The notes under the pieces: model-generated | Told to the model about the DNA's origin: nothing | The model's database searches: none | The model's input: the letters and a program-made list of their open reading frames with translations, nothing else | Assembly: GCA_001799255.1 (NCBI GenBank) | Contig: MGTC01000041.1 | Coordinates: forward strand, 1 to 34,039 | DNA: 34,039 nt | From: Deltaproteobacteria bacterium RIFOXYD12_FULL_55_16 | GTDB taxonomy: Bacteria > Desulfobacterota > Desulfobulbia > Desulfobulbales > Desulfurivibrionaceae | Reading direction: 5' to 3' | Translations under genes and position numbers: made by a program | Part shown: positions 15,325 through 24,077 of the stretch, piece by piece | Numbering within the stretch: position 1 is the stretch's first letter | Layout of the letters: each line of letters begins with the position of its first letter

Positions 15325-16107
15325 TCATTTCTCACCCCTGACCACAAAAGCCTGATAGGTGGCGGGATACCCGCCATAGGTTGTCTGAAACCAGGCGTCA
15401 AGCTGGCGCAGCCGTCCCCTGGTCAAGACGCCTGGCAGCTGGCCGCCGCCGGTGCCGGTCTTGCGGATATGATCCAGCAGCGCAAGAAGCGTGGGATAGT
15501 TTTTTATGCGGAGCTCTTCCTGCACGGAAAAGCTGGGGAAAATCTCTCCTAGTATGGCCTGCAGCTGTTCCCCGGCAGGAAAGGCATGGGGCGGCAGGCG
15601 CACCTCCTGGGCAAAGACCTGGCTCAACCCCTGAGCCAGCTCGGTGAAGGTGCGGGGGCCGAACAGCACCCCGGCAAAACAGCCTCTGGCCGGGAGCAGG
15701 CGGCCAATTTGTTGCAGAGCCGCACCGGGGTCAGCAAACCATTGCAGGGTGGAATTGGCGCAGATCAGCGCAAAGAAATCCGGGCAGTCAGTCAGGAATG
15801 GTTCCCCATCCTGGCAGAGTACAGAAACCTGGCTCTTGCCTTCCAGCCGCTTTCTGGCCCGTCGCGCCATGCCTTCGGCAAAATCAAGGGCGATGATTCG
15901 CGCCTCTGGATAGCGTTGGGCAAGCAGGGCGGTGAAATGCCCGGTGCCGCAGCCGATCTCCAGAATCTGCCGGATCCGTTCGCCATCCTCAGGAAGCTCT
16001 CGAAGCAGGCGGAGCCCCAGAGCTTTCTGCACCTCGGCATGGGCGTCATAGGTTCCGGCGGCGCGGGAAAACCGCTGGCGGATTCCTTGTTTTCGAAAAT
16101 CAAGCAC
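15325..16107 (-). CDS. bioC: malonyl-ACP O-methyltransferase
   Basis: A 260-residue SAM methyltransferase that caps malonyl-ACP to prime pimelate synthesis for biotin. The SAM-binding motif is ILEIGCGTGHFTALLAQ, followed by an acidic loop (IIALDFAEGM). The N-terminal RQRFSRAAGTYD is diagnostic of BioC. I place the start at the GTG 16107..16105, which overlaps the bioH stop by 8 nt, has AGGAG 10 nt upstream and matches where BioC proteins begin. An ATG at 16149 would add 14 residues inside bioH. Coupled translation with bioH is likely, which suits a pair of enzymes that put on and remove the same methyl ester. Confidence 0.93.
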   Translation of the reverse strand: MLDFRKQGIRQRFSRAAGTYDAHAEVQKALGLRLLRELPEDGERIRQILEIGCGTGHFTALLAQRYPEARIIALDFAEGMARRARKRLEGKSQVSVLCQDGEPFLTDCPDFFALICANSTLQWFADPGAALQQIGRLLPARGCFAGVLFGPRTFTELAQGLSQVFAQEVRLPPHAFPAGEQLQAILGEIFPSFSVQEELRIKNYPTLLALLDHIRKTGTGGGQLPGVLTRGRLRQLDAWFQTTYGGYPATYQAFVVRGEK

Positions 16108-16876
16108 CTGGGGCAAGCTCCTGCTCAAGAAAAAGGGCATGCCCGCCATGCTCGATGATGGTGGCGCAGGCGCCGGGGATCATAATCCGCTCCGCCACCG
16201 GCGCGATGAGATCCCGCCGCCCATGCCAGCAAAAGACCGGACATTGCGGCCCCTGCGCTGGCAAACGCCAGTAGCCAAGATAGTCGAGACCCCGGTCAAG
16301 GGCCTGCCTGTCCAGAGATTTAAGGAGTTCTTCCTGCTGGCCGCTTACAAAGCGCCGGAATTCTTTTTTATAGCCCAGAAGGCTTTTCCGGTAAAAATCC
16401 CGTAAAAAGGCCGCCGGTTCGGTGGCAAGGGCCAGGCGAAGGGCTGCGATCTTCGCAGGCGGCCAGGAAGCCCGCATGCCCAGCAGGGTCAGGCTTGTAA
16501 TTTTTTCGGGGAAAGCGCAGGCAAAATCAAAAGCCAGGAAGGCGCCCATGGACCAGCCAATCAGCTGGATGGTGTCAAGATGATGTTCGGCAAGAAAAGC
16601 CAGAATCTCCGGCCGGGCGGTGGCCGGATCCAGCGGGGCCGCCAGAGCTGCCCAGGGCCGGGGATTTTCCGCCAGCTCCAGCACCTGCCCGGAAAAGCCC
16701 CAGCCGGGCAGGAAAAGAACTGGGGCGGCGGGCTGCGGCGCAATCTCTGGCAAACTGGGGACTGTACCGCTTTGCTGCGGCAGTTTCGGGGGCTGTACCG
16801 CTTCGCTGCTTTTTGCCGGGCCATCTGCCTCAAAAACAGTGACAGCTCCAGTTGTTGAAGGTTGTCTCAAGCTCAT
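16100..16876 (-). CDS. bioH: BioH-like pimeloyl-ACP methyl ester esterase
   Basis: An alpha/beta hydrolase of 258 residues. The nucleophile is Ser109 in GWSMG; the acid is in HGRRDLIAP and the base in EHGGHALF. The oxyanion-side motif is LFLPGWGF, as in BioH. With bioC overlapping downstream and bioD beyond, release of pimeloyl-ACP by demethylation is the clear role. Residues 1-50 are an unusual proline- and glutamine-rich extension not needed for the fold, and its DNA contains an imperfect 17-bp direct repeat. A later start would restore normal length, but no ATG follows before the active site. GGAG precedes the ATG at a slightly long distance. Confidence 0.85.
   Translation of the reverse strand: MSLRQPSTTGAVTVFEADGPAKSSEAVQPPKLPQQSGTVPSLPEIAPQPAAPVLFLPGWGFSGQVLELAENPRPWAALAAPLDPATARPEILAFLAEHHLDTIQLIGWSMGAFLAFDFACAFPEKITSLTLLGMRASWPPAKIAALRLALATEPAAFLRDFYRKSLLGYKKEFRRFVSGQQEELLKSLDRQALDRGLDYLGYWRLPAQGPQCPVFCWHGRRDLIAPVAERIMIPGACATIIEHGGHALFLEQELAPGA
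16762..16809. repeat. imperfect direct repeat inside the 5' end of bioH
   Basis: CTGTACCGCTTTGCTGC (16762-16778) returns as CTGTACCGCTTCGCTGC (16793-16809), with one mismatch and a 31-nt period. The period is not a multiple of three, so the copies encode different residues. This points to an inserted or duplicated noncoding segment in the N-terminal extension. Confidence 0.6.
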
Positions 16877-16900
16877 TTTGTAAGAGGCTCCGACAAATCC

Positions 16901-18742
16901 TTATTCCACCGTAACGCTCTTGGCCAGATTGCGTGGCTGATCAACGTCGCAGCCGCGCAGCACGGCCATCTCATAGGCCAGCAGTTGCAGGGGCAGAGCC
17001 AGGAGAATCGGATTCAGCTCCTCGTGGCAGACCGGCACCGTAATCACCTGCTGGGCGATGCGCTGGCAGTTCTTGTCACCCGCATTGGCAACGAGAATGA
17101 TCCTGCCGTTTCTGGCCTTGACCTCTTCTACGTTGGAAATGAGCTTTTCGTAGACGCTGTCCCTGGGGGCCAGGGCCAGAACCGGCATATCCCGGTCGAT
17201 GAGGGCGATGGGCCCATGTTTGAGTTCTCCCGCCGCATAGCCTTCGGCGTGGATATAGGAGATCTCCTTAAGCTTCAAAGCCCCTTCCAGGGCAATGGGG
17301 AAATTGCTCCCCCGGCCCAGATAGAGGAAATCCCGGCTGTGGGCAAAGGCCTCGGCAATGCGGGCTGTTTCCTCCTGCAGGCGGGGCAGTTCCTGTTCCA
17401 TGAGGCCGGGCAGATTAAGAAGGGCCTGGCCAATGGCCTTGCGGTCTTTGGCGGTCATGGTCTTGCGGATCTCGCCCAGAAAGAGGGTGAGCAGCAACAG
17501 GGCGGTGAGCTGGCAGGTGAAGGCCTTGGTGGAGGCCACCCCGATCTCCGGCCCGGCATGGGTGTAAATGGTGCCGTGCGCCTCCCGGGTGATGGTGCTG
17601 CCCAGCACATTGCAGATGGCGATGACCTTGGCCCCCATCTTCTTGGCCAGGCGCAGACCCGCCAGGGTGTCGGCGGTTTCTCCGGACTGGGAGATGGGCA
17701 CCACCATTACGGTTTCATCAAGCAGCAGGCGGCGATAACGGAATTCCGAGGCAATATCCACCTCCACCGGAATGCCCACCCATTTTTCCAGCCAGTATTT
17801 AGCCACCAGAGCCGCATGCCAGGAGGTGCCGCAGGCCACCAGGGAGATGCGGCTGATCTTCTGCAGCTCCGCCGCGTTCAAGCCTATCTCCGGTAACTGC
17901 ACCCTGCCGGTTTCCGGATTGAGCCGCCCCCGGAAGGTGTTGAGAATGGCCTGGGGCTGTTCAAAGATCTCCTTGAGCATGAAATGCCGGTAGCCACCCT
18001 TTTCGGCCATGGCCGCGTTCCAGGCGATGGTCTTGACCTCCTTGACGAGCTTGCGGCCATTGGCCAGGTTCATCACCTGCCATTCTCCCTGTTTCAGGAC
18101 GGCAAGTTCCCCATCCTCCAGAAAGACCACCTGATTGGTATAAGGAAGCAGTGCCGGAATATCCGAGGCCATCAGGCAACCGCCCCCTTCGACCAGCCCC
18201 AGAACGAGAGGGCTCTGGTTTCTTACCGCCACTAACCTGTCCGGCTGGCCAGCCCACAAAACCCCGATGGCATAGGAGCCTACCACCTTTTTCAGGGCCT
18301 GGCGCACCGCCTTGACCAGATCTCCTGCAAGCTGTTCTTCAATGAGATGGGCCAGAACTTCCGTGTCGGTTTCCGAGCGGAAAATATGCCCACGGGCCTG
18401 CAATTCCTCCCGGAGGGTATGGTAGTTTTCGATGATGCCGTTATGGACGACAACCAGGTCGCCGCTGCAATCACAGTGCGGATGGGCATTGGCTTCAGAA
18501 GGCGCGCCATGGGTGGCCCAGCGGGTATGACCCAGGCCGATATGGCTGTCGCGATCCCGCACCGTTTCAAGCAGCTCTTCGAGCTTGCCGAGCTTGCCGG
18601 CGGCCCGGTGCTTCTGGAGTTTGCCGCCATGGACATATACCACTCCGGCCGAGTCATAGCCCCGGTACTCCAGGCGCTTCATGCCCTCGAGAAGAATGGG
18701 CAGAACATGCCGCTGGCCCACATAACCGACTATTCCGCACAT
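16901..18742 (-). CDS. glmS: glucosamine-fructose-6-phosphate aminotransferase
   Basis: A full-length 613-residue enzyme that makes glucosamine-6-phosphate from fructose-6-phosphate and glutamine, the first step to UDP-GlcNAc. After removal of Met1 the N-terminal nucleophile is Cys2 (MCGIVGYVG). The glutaminase half includes LEYRGYDSAGV, GHTRWATHG and HNGIIENY. The isomerase half has two SIS domains (SQSGETADTL, GPEIGVASTKAFTCQ) and ends in the conserved PRNLAKSVTVE. AAGGAG supports the start. No glmS ribozyme is visible in the 29 nt upstream, as expected outside Firmicutes. Confidence 0.98.
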   Translation of the reverse strand: MCGIVGYVGQRHVLPILLEGMKRLEYRGYDSAGVVYVHGGKLQKHRAAGKLGKLEELLETVRDRDSHIGLGHTRWATHGAPSEANAHPHCDCSGDLVVVHNGIIENYHTLREELQARGHIFRSETDTEVLAHLIEEQLAGDLVKAVRQALKKVVGSYAIGVLWAGQPDRLVAVRNQSPLVLGLVEGGGCLMASDIPALLPYTNQVVFLEDGELAVLKQGEWQVMNLANGRKLVKEVKTIAWNAAMAEKGGYRHFMLKEIFEQPQAILNTFRGRLNPETGRVQLPEIGLNAAELQKISRISLVACGTSWHAALVAKYWLEKWVGIPVEVDIASEFRYRRLLLDETVMVVPISQSGETADTLAGLRLAKKMGAKVIAICNVLGSTITREAHGTIYTHAGPEIGVASTKAFTCQLTALLLLTLFLGEIRKTMTAKDRKAIGQALLNLPGLMEQELPRLQEETARIAEAFAHSRDFLYLGRGSNFPIALEGALKLKEISYIHAEGYAAGELKHGPIALIDRDMPVLALAPRDSVYEKLISNVEEVKARNGRIILVANAGDKNCQRIAQQVITVPVCHEELNPILLALPLQLLAYEMAVLRGCDVDQPRNLAKSVTVE

Positions 18743-18771
18743 ACGATGCTCCTTATTCTGTTTTTCGGGTG

Positions 18772-19920
18772 CTAGAGAGCGAACCCCTGTCTTGATCTGG
18801 CAACCGCTTTTGGCAAAAGAGTCAACAGGGCTTCAACCTCTGCCGCAGTATTGAAGCGGCTGAGACTAAGGCGCAGGGTGCCGTGCAGAAAATCCTCCGG
18901 CACCCGCATGGCCCGCAGCACATGCGAAGGATCCAGGTCGCCGCTTTCGCAGGCGGCATGGGCCGAAACAGCGATGCCGCCTGCGTCGAGATCCTGAATA
19001 AGCCCGGCTGAGGCGGCATGCCGGAAACTGACGTTGCTGGTGTTGATCAGCCTGGGGGAGGCCGCGCCGTTGATCCGCGTCTCGGGAATTGCGGCGATAA
19101 TCCCTGTCTCCAGACGGTCTCGCAGAGCGGCCAGCCGTTGATGCGCCGCAGGGTCTACAGCCTGGGCCAAGGCGCAGGCCTGGCCCAGGCCAACGAGGCC
19201 GGGGACGTTTTCGGTGCCGGCCCGCCGACCCTCTTCCTGACCGGAACCCATGATCAGCGGGGTGAAGGGTGCGGCGCGGCGGACATAAAGAGCCCCGGCC
19301 CCTTTTGGCCCATGCAGCTTATGGGCGGCGATAGTAAGATAATCCACCCCCAGCGCCTCCGCCGAAAAAAACGCCTTGCCCGCCAACTGAATGGCGTCGC
19401 AGTGAAACAATACCCCCCGTTCCCGGCAGATGGCGGCGATCTCGGCGATGGGCCAGATAACCCCGGTTTCGTTGTTCGCTCCCATGAGGGAAACCAGAGC
19501 GGTGTCCGCCCGAATCGCGCCCTTGAGCGCCTCCAGATCAAGGGCGCCGTTTTCGTTCACCCTCAGCAGCTCCACCTCGTAGCCCTGGCCCGCCAGGAAT
19601 TTCAACGGGGCCAGAACCGAGCCGTGTTCAACCTGGGCCGAGATGAGGTGCTTTTTCGCGGGATTGGCCCGGGCCGCGCTGAGGATGGCGGTATTGTTGC
19701 CTTCGCTGCCGCCGCTGTTAAAGATAATCCGCCCCGGCTGGCAGCCCAGCAGCCCGGCCACCTGTTCTCTGGCCAGATTAAGACCCCGCCGGGCAGCCTC
19801 GCCAAAAAAGTGGGAGCTGGCCGGGTTGCCGAAGCATTTGCTCAGATAGGGAGCCATGGCCTCCCGCACCGTTGGATCGAGCGGGGTGGAAGCGTTGTTG
19901 TCGAAATAGATCTTTTGCAT
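18772..19920 (-). CDS. cysteine desulfurase (NifS/IscS family)
   Basis: A 382-residue PLP enzyme that moves sulfur from cysteine to a persulfide on its own catalytic cysteine. Lys201 in IAAHKLHGPKGAG is the PLP anchor. Cys324 in AACESGDLDPSHVL is the sulfur carrier, in the short-loop group-I form. GSEGNNTAI and RAGTENVPG are conserved. It starts 5 nt after the nadA stop. Pairing with quinolinate synthase, an oxygen-sensitive [4Fe-4S] enzyme, suggests a dedicated cluster-assembly desulfurase, as known for NifS with NAD biosynthesis in Bacillus. Confidence 0.95.
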   Translation of the reverse strand: MQKIYFDNNASTPLDPTVREAMAPYLSKCFGNPASSHFFGEAARRGLNLAREQVAGLLGCQPGRIIFNSGGSEGNNTAILSAARANPAKKHLISAQVEHGSVLAPLKFLAGQGYEVELLRVNENGALDLEALKGAIRADTALVSLMGANNETGVIWPIAEIAAICRERGVLFHCDAIQLAGKAFFSAEALGVDYLTIAAHKLHGPKGAGALYVRRAAPFTPLIMGSGQEEGRRAGTENVPGLVGLGQACALAQAVDPAAHQRLAALRDRLETGIIAAIPETRINGAASPRLINTSNVSFRHAASAGLIQDLDAGGIAVSAHAACESGDLDPSHVLRAMRVPEDFLHGTLRLSLSRFNTAAEVEALLTLLPKAVARSRQGFAL

Positions 19921-19925
19921 GGGGG

Positions 19926-21017
19926 TCAGATCCGCAGCATTCTGTCCAGGGATAGTCTGGCCTCAGCCGCAACCTCGGGCTCCACGGTGATCCGGTTGAC
20001 TACCCGACCCTGGGCCAGATGGTCAAGTACCCACAACAGGTAGCCGGGCTTGATCCGGTACATGGTGGAGCACAGGCATTGAAAGGGCGAGAGCGAATGG
20101 ATCTCTTTGTCCGGATACTGCTGCTTGAGCCGGTTGACCAGATTGACCTCGGTGCCGATGGCCCACTTGCTGCCTGGTGGAGATTCGCGCACTGCGGTGA
20201 TGATCGCCTCGGTGGAGCCGTACTGATCGGCCTGGCTCACCACCTCGTGGCGGCACTCGGGATGAACGATGACCCGCACCTCGGAGTCGCGCGCACGCCA
20301 GGCGGCGACATGGGCGGCGGTGAACTGCATGTGCACCGTGCAGTAGCCGTCCCAGAGGATCACCCTTGCCTTCTGCAACTGGGCCGGGGTGTTGCCGCCC
20401 AGCGGCTTGCCGCGCTGCCACAGCACGACCTCGTCTGCGGCAAGGCCTAAGGCGCTGGCGGAGTTGCGGCCCAGATGCTCGTCGGGAAAAAAGAAAACCT
20501 TGTCGCCTTGGGCCAGGGCCCAGGTCAAAACCCGCTCGGCGTTAGCAGAGGTGCAGACCGAGCCGCCGTGCCTGCCGACAAAGGCCTTGAGCAGGGCCGA
20601 GGAATTTACATAGGTCACGGGGATAACCCGTCCGCTGGTCACCTGGGCCAGATCCTCCCAGGCCCAGGTGACCTCTGCGCTGCTGGCCATGTCGGCCATG
20701 GGGCAACCGGCCCGCAGATCGGGCAGGATAACCACCTGCTCTGGGGCGGTCAGGATGTCGGCGGACTCCGCCATGAAATGCACGCCGCAAAAGACGATAT
20801 ACTTCCGGTCCCTGGCCTCGGCGGCATTACGGGCAAGCTTAAGGGAATCCCCGGTCAGGTCGGCGAACTGAAAGGTCGCCTCCTGCTGGTAGTGATGCCC
20901 TAAAATTAAAAGATTGCCGCCCAGCTCTTTCTTGCGGGCGGCAATCTTTTGGCAGATTATCTCTTCATTTTCCTGCAGGTATTCAGAGTCAAGCTCAACC
21001 TGCTGCAACACAGCCAT
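19926..21017 (-). CDS. nadA: quinolinate synthase A
   Basis: A 363-residue [4Fe-4S] enzyme that condenses iminoaspartate with dihydroxyacetone phosphate to quinolinate for NAD. Recognisable motifs are LGHHYQQ, FCGVHFMAESADIL, CPMADMAS, VHPECRHEV and LCSTMYRI; cysteines in three of these would bind the cluster. I prefer the second ATG (21017..21015), because AAGGA sits 8 nt before it and the first ATG at 21032 has no ribosome site. nadB or an aspartate dehydrogenase is not in the window. Confidence 0.96.
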   Translation of the reverse strand: MAVLQQVELDSEYLQENEEIICQKIAARKKELGGNLLILGHHYQQEATFQFADLTGDSLKLARNAAEARDRKYIVFCGVHFMAESADILTAPEQVVILPDLRAGCPMADMASSAEVTWAWEDLAQVTSGRVIPVTYVNSSALLKAFVGRHGGSVCTSANAERVLTWALAQGDKVFFFPDEHLGRNSASALGLAADEVVLWQRGKPLGGNTPAQLQKARVILWDGYCTVHMQFTAAHVAAWRARDSEVRVIVHPECRHEVVSQADQYGSTEAIITAVRESPPGSKWAIGTEVNLVNRLKQQYPDKEIHSLSPFQCLCSTMYRIKPGYLLWVLDHLAQGRVVNRITVEPEVAAEARLSLDRMLRI

Positions 21018-21037
21018 CTCTCTGTCCTTCATTTTTT

Positions 21038-21099
21038 AACGCAGAGGCGCAAAGTCGCAAAGTTTTAAGCCTTTTATTTCAGCGCGTTGCCTTTGCGTT
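21038..21099. repeat. imperfect hairpin of CGCAAAG-type sequence between hpf and nadA
   Basis: AACGCAGAGGC (21038-21048) pairs with GCCTTTGCGTT (21089-21099) with one mismatch. The 40-nt loop also contains GCGCAAAG-TCGCAAAG. It fills the gap between two genes of the same strand. There is no U-run, so it is more a small repeat or processing site than a terminator. Confidence 0.45.
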
Positions 21100-21113
21100 T
21101 GCTTTTTACGCCG

Positions 21114-21647
21114 TTATTTTGCCAGCCGTACCCAGGCAGCGGTCGGCCCCTTGTCCCCTTCACCTTCAGCGAAACGAACCTCGTCGCCTTCGGCCAGCTG
21201 GGCCATGCTCACGTCCTTCAGGGCGTTTTCATGAAAATACACCTCCTGGCCGTCCATGGTCACAAGAAATCCATAGGCTTCATAGGGAAACAGGCTCTTG
21301 ATCGTAGCCATGGCCGGGCCAGCAGCCGCAGCCTCCGGCTCCTTGCCGTTCTGCCGCCGCTTGCGCTGCAACTCCTTCAACTGCAGGCCAAGGGTGTCAA
21401 ACGCCTCCACCAGCAGGGGCCGTACCGTCTCCCCCTTTCTTTTTACTACCACCGTGTCATTGGGAACGGAGGCAACCAGGCGAACCTCATGTCCCCCGGT
21501 CTTATGCCCGGAGGTCTCCTCAATGGAGATCCGCAGATGATGAACAAGCCCGGGGTGGTGGCGAGCAAGGCGTCCCTTCTCCTCTTCGATCTTTTCCTGC
21601 CAGGCCTTACGAATTTCCAGATTCCGTCCTTCAACTTGAAGTTCCAT
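21114..21647 (-). CDS. HPF/RaiA-type ribosome-associated domain fused to a cold-shock-like domain
   Basis: A 177-residue, two-part protein. Residues 1-100 resemble the S30AE/sigma-54-modulation fold of hibernation factors (MELQVEGRNLEI, VRLVASVPNDTVVVKRKG, AFDTLGLQLKEL). Residues about 112-177 resemble a cold-shock OB fold (GFLVTMDGQEVYFHENAL, EGDEVRFAEGEGDKGP). Typical long HPF proteins carry a dimerisation domain here instead. It should act on the 30S decoding region under stress, with the second domain contacting RNA; the exact effect is inferred. It lies upstream of nadA on the same strand, separated by a hairpin repeat. Confidence 0.85.
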   Translation of the reverse strand: MELQVEGRNLEIRKAWQEKIEEEKGRLARHHPGLVHHLRISIEETSGHKTGGHEVRLVASVPNDTVVVKRKGETVRPLLVEAFDTLGLQLKELQRKRRQNGKEPEAAAAGPAMATIKSLFPYEAYGFLVTMDGQEVYFHENALKDVSMAQLAEGDEVRFAEGEGDKGPTAAWVRLAK

Positions 21648-21883
21648 GCATTTCCTCCATCACAGGGATTAAATTGCCGCCCGCTAAAGAGCAGCCGACT
21701 GGAGAGCTTTCACTGGTATTCTACCATGGATGCCGGGTAAAAAACAGCTTCTCTTCATGCTGGTTGCAAGAAAAAAACTGGCGCAGTCTCCTTTTTTTGC
21801 TATTCTGAATCTGAAGCAAATCCCCCCCCTGCCCATGATGGGTTGGCCCCTAATCATATTGATCCCAAAAGAGGTGGCTCTGC

Positions 21884-23998
21884 ATGAAAGTTTATGACGA
21901 CAAGCACATCAAGAACATCGTGTTGCTGGGCAGCGTCAAGTCCGGCAAGACAACCCTGGCCGAGACCATGGTTTTTGAAGCAGGGCTTAGCAAGAGACGC
22001 GGCGCGGTTGAGGATCGAAACACCATCTCCGATTATCACCAGATCGAACACGAACGCGGCAACTCAGTCTACGCCACCTCCCTGCACACCGAATGGCGGG
22101 ATTATAAGATCAATATCATCGACACCCCTGGCCTGGACGATTTTGTGGGCGAGATTGTCTCCGCTCTGCGGGTGGCCGACACCTGCATCATGCTGATCAA
22201 CGCTCAGTACGGGGTGGAGGTGGGCACGGAGCTGGTCTGGAATTCGGTGGAAAGATTCGCTAAGCCGGTCATCTTTGCGATCAATCAGGTCGATCATCCC
22301 AAGGCCGCCTTTGACGAGGCGGTTTCTTCCATCCAGGAGCGTTTCGGCAAGGCGGCGGTGCTTATGCAGTATCCGGCCAATCAGGGCGCTGGTTTCAACG
22401 CCATCATCGATCTGCTCAAGATGACCATGTACCGGTTTCCGCCCGAAGGCGGCAAGCCGGAGAAGCTGCCCATCCCCGAGAGCGAAAAGGAACGGGCCGA
22501 GCAGCTGCATAACGAGCTGGTGGAAAAGGCGGCGGAAAACGATGAAGCCCTGATGGAACTTTATTTTGAAAAGGGCAGCCTGGATGAGGATGAGATGCGG
22601 GCTGGACTGAAGATCGGCATGCGCAACCGGGAGCTCTTCCCGATCTTCTGTCTGTCCGCCAAGCAGAATATGGGCAGTGGCCGGATGATGGGCTTTATCG
22701 ATAACGTGGCTCCCACAGCTCTTGAGATGCTGCCGGAGCCCACTCTGGACGGCGGAGAGCTTGCCTGCGATCCGGCAGGCCCCCCGGTACTCTTTGTCTT
22801 TAAAACCCTGGTCGAGCCCTATCTTGGCAAGATCACCTTCTTCAAGGTCTGTTCCGGCGAGGTGAGCGAGGGGCAGGATTTGCTCAACTACCAGACCGGC
22901 GACAGTGAACGCCTGACCCAGTTGTTCATCATGGATGGCAAGGAGCGCAACCAGGTGAAAAAGCTCTCCGCCGGAGACATCGGCGCGACCTTGAAGCTGA
23001 AAGGCACCAAGACCAACCATACTCTGCACGCCAAGGAGAAACAGGTAGGCTTGGCGCCCATTGAATTTCCTGCGCCCCGCCTCCGTCTGGGAATCGTGGC
23101 CAAGGAGAAGAAAGACGACGAAAAGCTGGCCGAAGCGCTGCGCGACATGCAGACCGAGGATCAGACTCTCAAGGCCGAGTTTGCCGCAGAGGTGAAACAG
23201 TTGATCCTCTGGGGCCAGGGCGAACTGCACCTGCAGGTGGCGCGCTGGCGCCTGGAGCATCTCTACGGGATCAAGACGGAATTTGTCGAGCCGAAGATCC
23301 CCTATCGGGAGACGATCCAGAAGGCAGCCACCGCCATGTACCGTCACAAGAAACAGTCCGGCGGCTCAGGCCAGTTCGCCGAGGTGCATCTGCGCATCGA
23401 ACCCCATCTGGAGGGGGCGCCCGACCCCACGGATCTCAATGTGCGCGCCAAGGAAGAGGTCGATCTGCCCTGGGGTGGCAAGCTGGTGTTTTACAACTGC
23501 ATCGTGGGCGGGGTTATCGACGGCAAGTACCTGCCTTCCATCCAGAGGGGGGTGATGGAGAAGATGCAGGAAGGCCCCATGACCGGTTCCCATGTGCGGG
23601 ATGTGCGGGTCATGGTTTTTGACGGCAAGATGCACGCGGTGGATTCCAACGATATCTCCTTTAAAATCGCTGGGGCCGCAGCCTTCAAGGAGGCCTTCAA
23701 AATGGCTGATCCGTTGATTCTTGAGCCTATTTACGAAATGGAGATCATGGTGCCGGAAGAGGTGATGGGTGAGGTGATGGGTGATCTCCAGACCAGGCGG
23801 TCAGTCATCAGCGGCATGGAAACTCAAGGCCGGTATCAGGTGATCAAGGCCCTGACCCCGTTGGCCGAGCAGTACAAGTACACCACCGCCCTCAAATCAC
23901 TTACCCAGGGGCGGGCCAGTTTCAAACGGCAGTTCAAGGAGTACGCGCCAGTGCCTTTTGAGGTGCAGAAAGCCTTGGCTGCCAAGAGCGCTGAGTAG
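21884..23998 (+). CDS. elongation factor G-like translational GTPase
   Basis: A 704-residue protein with the complete EF-G domain order. G1 is GSVKSGKTTL rather than the canonical AHIDAGKTT. Switch I reads HERGNSV rather than RGITI. G3 is DTPG (80-83). G4 is NQVD (134-137), where NKxD would be usual. Later domains are recognisable: LWGQGELHLQVA, PYRETIQKAA, KKQSGGSGQFAEV, and a domain V with GMETQGRYQVIKA. The pattern marks the EF-G-like paralogue group rather than the housekeeping factor. Which step it serves, whether ribosome recycling or a stress function, is not known from sequence. GAGGTGG precedes the ATG. A bidirectional terminator follows. Confidence 0.93.
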   Translation: MKVYDDKHIKNIVLLGSVKSGKTTLAETMVFEAGLSKRRGAVEDRNTISDYHQIEHERGNSVYATSLHTEWRDYKINIIDTPGLDDFVGEIVSALRVADTCIMLINAQYGVEVGTELVWNSVERFAKPVIFAINQVDHPKAAFDEAVSSIQERFGKAAVLMQYPANQGAGFNAIIDLLKMTMYRFPPEGGKPEKLPIPESEKERAEQLHNELVEKAAENDEALMELYFEKGSLDEDEMRAGLKIGMRNRELFPIFCLSAKQNMGSGRMMGFIDNVAPTALEMLPEPTLDGGELACDPAGPPVLFVFKTLVEPYLGKITFFKVCSGEVSEGQDLLNYQTGDSERLTQLFIMDGKERNQVKKLSAGDIGATLKLKGTKTNHTLHAKEKQVGLAPIEFPAPRLRLGIVAKEKKDDEKLAEALRDMQTEDQTLKAEFAAEVKQLILWGQGELHLQVARWRLEHLYGIKTEFVEPKIPYRETIQKAATAMYRHKKQSGGSGQFAEVHLRIEPHLEGAPDPTDLNVRAKEEVDLPWGGKLVFYNCIVGGVIDGKYLPSIQRGVMEKMQEGPMTGSHVRDVRVMVFDGKMHAVDSNDISFKIAGAAAFKEAFKMADPLILEPIYEMEIMVPEEVMGEVMGDLQTRRSVISGMETQGRYQVIKALTPLAEQYKYTTALKSLTQGRASFKRQFKEYAPVPFEVQKALAAKSAE

Positions 23999-24026
23999 GC
24001 CAGGCAGTCCAGGAGAGGTAGACAAA

Positions 24027-24069
24027 CAGGGGGGAAACGAGAGTTTGAACTCGTCTCCCCCCTGCTTTT
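24027..24069. terminator. bidirectional rho-independent terminator
   Basis: CAGGGGGG...ACGAG pairs with CTCGT...CCCCCCTG across a short loop, with TTTT just after the stem on the plus strand. It stands between the convergent EF-G-like and AcsE-like genes and should stop transcription mainly from the left. Confidence 0.85.
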
Positions 24070-24077
24070 AAACAATC

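Noticed and set aside
18743-18771. glmS ribozyme upstream of glmS
   Set aside because: The gap is only 29 nt and contains just the ribosome site, far too short for the ribozyme.
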